64,000 nucleotides of DNA. Source: Paraburkholderia sp. BL10I2N1. GTDB lineage: Bacteria > Pseudomonadota > Gammaproteobacteria > Burkholderiales > Burkholderiaceae. The position numbers and the translations under genes were made by a program. Location: the NCBI RefSeq assembly GCF_004361815.1, contig NZ_SNWA01000002.1:1116001-1180000 (forward strand). Direction: 5' to 3'. The notes under the pieces were generated by a model. That model did not search any database, was not told the origin of the DNA, and saw nothing but the letters and a program-made list of their open reading frames with translations. Shown here piece by piece: positions 62,504 through 64,000 of this stretch (its first letter is position 1; every line of letters starts with the position of its first letter).

Positions 62504-64000
62504 GTCGGCCTCCGTCAATAGCGTGGTCTCCGCTAGCCGTGCGGCTGCGCGTCAGCTCCGAACGAAGGTGTTCTCCGACCCGTAGAGCCTGGGCTGCTAC
62601 TGTCAGTGCCGGATTGACGGCAGCAGACGAGGGAAAAAAGCTCGCATCAACGACGTACAGGTTCTGGTGGTCATAAGCCTTGCAGAACGGATCGAGTGGC
62701 GCGGACCCAGCCTCACTGCCAAACCGGACCGTCCCACACTGATGGGACGGCGTGTCCTCCCCAAAGCGTCTGCTGACCACCAGCGGATAGCCCGCGTCCT
62801 TGAGCAGACGCTTCGCTTTCTGAACGAAGCGTTCATGAGGTTTGAGATTGGTGCGATTCCACGTCAGCTGGATCTCACCGGACGGCGTTAGCTCTACGCG
62901 ACTATCTGCGCTCGGCAAGTCTTCCGACATCGCGTAAAGATCGACACTGTGACGGCTGATGTATTCCAGAACCTTCCTCGGCACATACGGAAGCGCGCCA
63001 CGAAGCATGGGTTCACGGATCTTCCCCAGCATTTGCAGATTGCCCAGCGGCCACCGGTCGTGCACACCGCCAAAGTAAAAGTCGTTGACCGAAAGCGTCT
63101 TCGGAAAACGGGTGTCGTTGACCGTCCTCGGGTCGATTGCCAGAATCGCGGTGCAGTTATGGTTCATGTAGTACCGCCCGACTGCTCCGGACGTGTTCGC
63201 AAGCCCTTTCGGAAATTTGTCGTTAGCCGAGGCGAGTAACAGAACGGCGCTATTGATCGCCCCTGCCGACAGCACAAACGTGTCCCCAGTGATGGTAAGC
63301 GGACCATCCCGCGTCTCAACCTCGACACCCGAAATCTTTCGCCCTGTCGGGTCGGTCACAAGTCGTGTCGCGCGTGCGCCCGTCAGCAGGGACACGCCTC
63401 CCTTTTTCAGCGCGGGGCGCAACAGGCAAATCTCGGCGTCTCCTTTCGCGTCAATGCGGCAAGGAAAAGCGTCACATGTGCCACAGCGCACGCACGTGCC
63501 GCCGTCGCCAAAATTGACCGAAGCCGGCATAAAGAACGGATGCAGGCCCTGCTCTCGAAGCTTCTCCCGGAGCCTGCCGATCACAGGTTCGTCAGGTATC
63601 GGTCCATGACGATAATTGACGGATCTCGGAGGCTCGGCAGGATCCTGACCAGCGGACCCTCTCACGCCGAAGAGCTCCTCGGCCAGGTCGTAGTATTTTT
63701 CGAGGTCCCGGTACGCGATGGGCCACGCGGGCGACACGCCTTCCTCATGGGCGAGTTCTTCGAAGTCGGCTTCACGCAGCCGGAACATGGCGGTACCGAA
63801 GAACTTCGTATGTCCGCCGACAAAGTAGTACTGGCCAGGACGATAGCGCTCGCCAGCGCCGTTGAGCCACGTGTCGCGCGTGCGATACCGGAGCTGGCCG
63901 AATACGGCTTCCGCGTCCCAGTTCTGCAATTCGCGGGGAAGATTGTCGCCCCGCTCGATCACAACGACACTGGCACCCGTACCCGCCAGCTGCAGGGCAA
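62496..64000 (-). CDS. GMC-family oxidoreductase with cysteine cluster (5' end beyond window)
   Basis: A partial frame of about 501 codons entering from the right edge. At the edge, ALQLAGTGASVVVIERG is the end of the FAD-binding first strand region, so about 15-25 residues are missing. A FGTAMFRLREADFEE substrate-loop region is followed by the unusual cysteine cluster CVRCGTCDAFPC, seen in the glucose/sorbitol/fructose-dehydrogenase branch. SAGAINSAVLLLASAN is the GMC signature 2 equivalent, and SHQCGTVRFG and NPALTVAAQALRVGEHL close it. It is the first visible gene of the operon. Confidence 0.88.
   Translation of the reverse strand, partial: ALQLAGTGASVVVIERGDNLPRELQNWDAEAVFGQLRYRTRDTWLNGAGERYRPGQYYFVGGHTKFFGTAMFRLREADFEELAHEEGVSPAWPIAYRDLEKYYDLAEELFGVRGSAGQDPAEPPRSVNYRHGPIPDEPVIGRLREKLREQGLHPFFMPASVNFGDGGTCVRCGTCDAFPCRIDAKGDAEICLLRPALKKGGVSLLTGARATRLVTDPTGRKISGVEVETRDGPLTITGDTFVLSAGAINSAVLLLASANDKFPKGLANTSGAVGRYYMNHNCTAILAIDPRTVNDTRFPKTLSVNDFYFGGVHDRWPLGNLQMLGKIREPMLRGALPYVPRKVLEYISRHSVDLYAMSEDLPSADSRVELTPSGEIQLTWNRTNLKPHERFVQKAKRLLKDAGYPLVVSRRFGEDTPSHQCGTVRFGSEAGSAPLDPFCKAYDHQNLYVVDASFFPSSAAVNPALTVAAQALRVGEHLRSELTRSRTASGDHAIDGGRHA

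Noticed and set aside
1..64000. tRNA, rRNA, CRISPR arrays, replication origin
   Set aside because: I looked on both strands and saw none that I could support.

Overview
The window looks like part of a secondary replicon or accessory region of a Burkholderia sensu lato (Paraburkholderia/Caballeronia-type) genome. The grounds are GC-rich sequence with strong third-position bias, Burkholderiales-type protein families (an MXKDX-repeat periplasmic protein, a recombinase-in-trio element, an arsR-I-C-acr3-arsH resistance set) and a high density of LysR/TetR/AraC regulators beside short catabolic operons. The genus is inferred from gene content; there is no rRNA or other phylogenetic marker here.

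Layout. (1) 1-10.5 kb, minus strand: a three-gene operon of exported cupredoxin-type proteins. Two are multicopper-oxidase-like polypeptides that split the four copper-binding HxH motifs between them. The third is a giant secreted protein (more than 2,400 residues, running off the left edge) with a degenerate cupredoxin head, Ig/SdrD-like repeats, an IPT-like region and a parallel beta-helix. (2) 11-18 kb: small redox genes (two F420/NADP-reductase-like proteins, CMD-like protein, frameshifted SDR, aldo/keto reductase) next to LysR regulators. (3) 18.5-21.7 kb: a decaying recombinase-in-trio (RIT) element. (4) 21.9-30.1 kb: GlxA-type regulator, monooxygenase-like protein, exported alpha/beta hydrolase, DipZ-type thiol-redox protein, a broken MAPEG gene fused to a transposase fragment, a TetR gene and a broken aerotaxis/chemotaxis receptor.

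(5) 30.6-42.8 kb: aromatic-catabolism island. It has a two-subunit molybdenum enzyme resembling pyrogallol-phloroglucinol transhydroxylase, an OmpW-type porin gene interrupted by a complete ISL3-family element, an acyl-CoA ligase, a fumarylacetoacetase-family hydrolase and an extradiol-type dioxygenase, with a divergent TetR gene whose promoter and operator can be read directly. (6) 43-46.6 kb: truncated mntH, a serine-recombinase remnant and an F-box plus leucine-rich-repeat protein resembling plant-pathogen GALA effectors. (7) 47-51.2 kb: arsenic resistance operon (arsR, arsI-like, arsC, acr3, arsH, a collapsed MFS gene, arsN2-like) with readable operators. (8) 51.7-56.4 kb: lytic transglycosylase, GNAT, KimA-like transporter, then nested fragments (universal stress protein, IS21 istA, unknown transposon-associated protein). 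(9) 56.9-64 kb, minus strand: a catabolic operon of two GMC oxidoreductases, an SDR, a DUF993 aldolase-like protein, a UPF0303 protein and an MFS carrier.

Several genes are visibly broken (SDR, two of the three RIT recombinases, MAPEG, chemoreceptor, OmpW, mntH, MFS, USP), which is typical of a plastic accessory region. The strongest candidates for something undescribed are the split multicopper oxidase with its giant beta-helix partner and the F-box/LRR protein. Annotations come from reading translated sequence and recalling family motifs; no database search was run.
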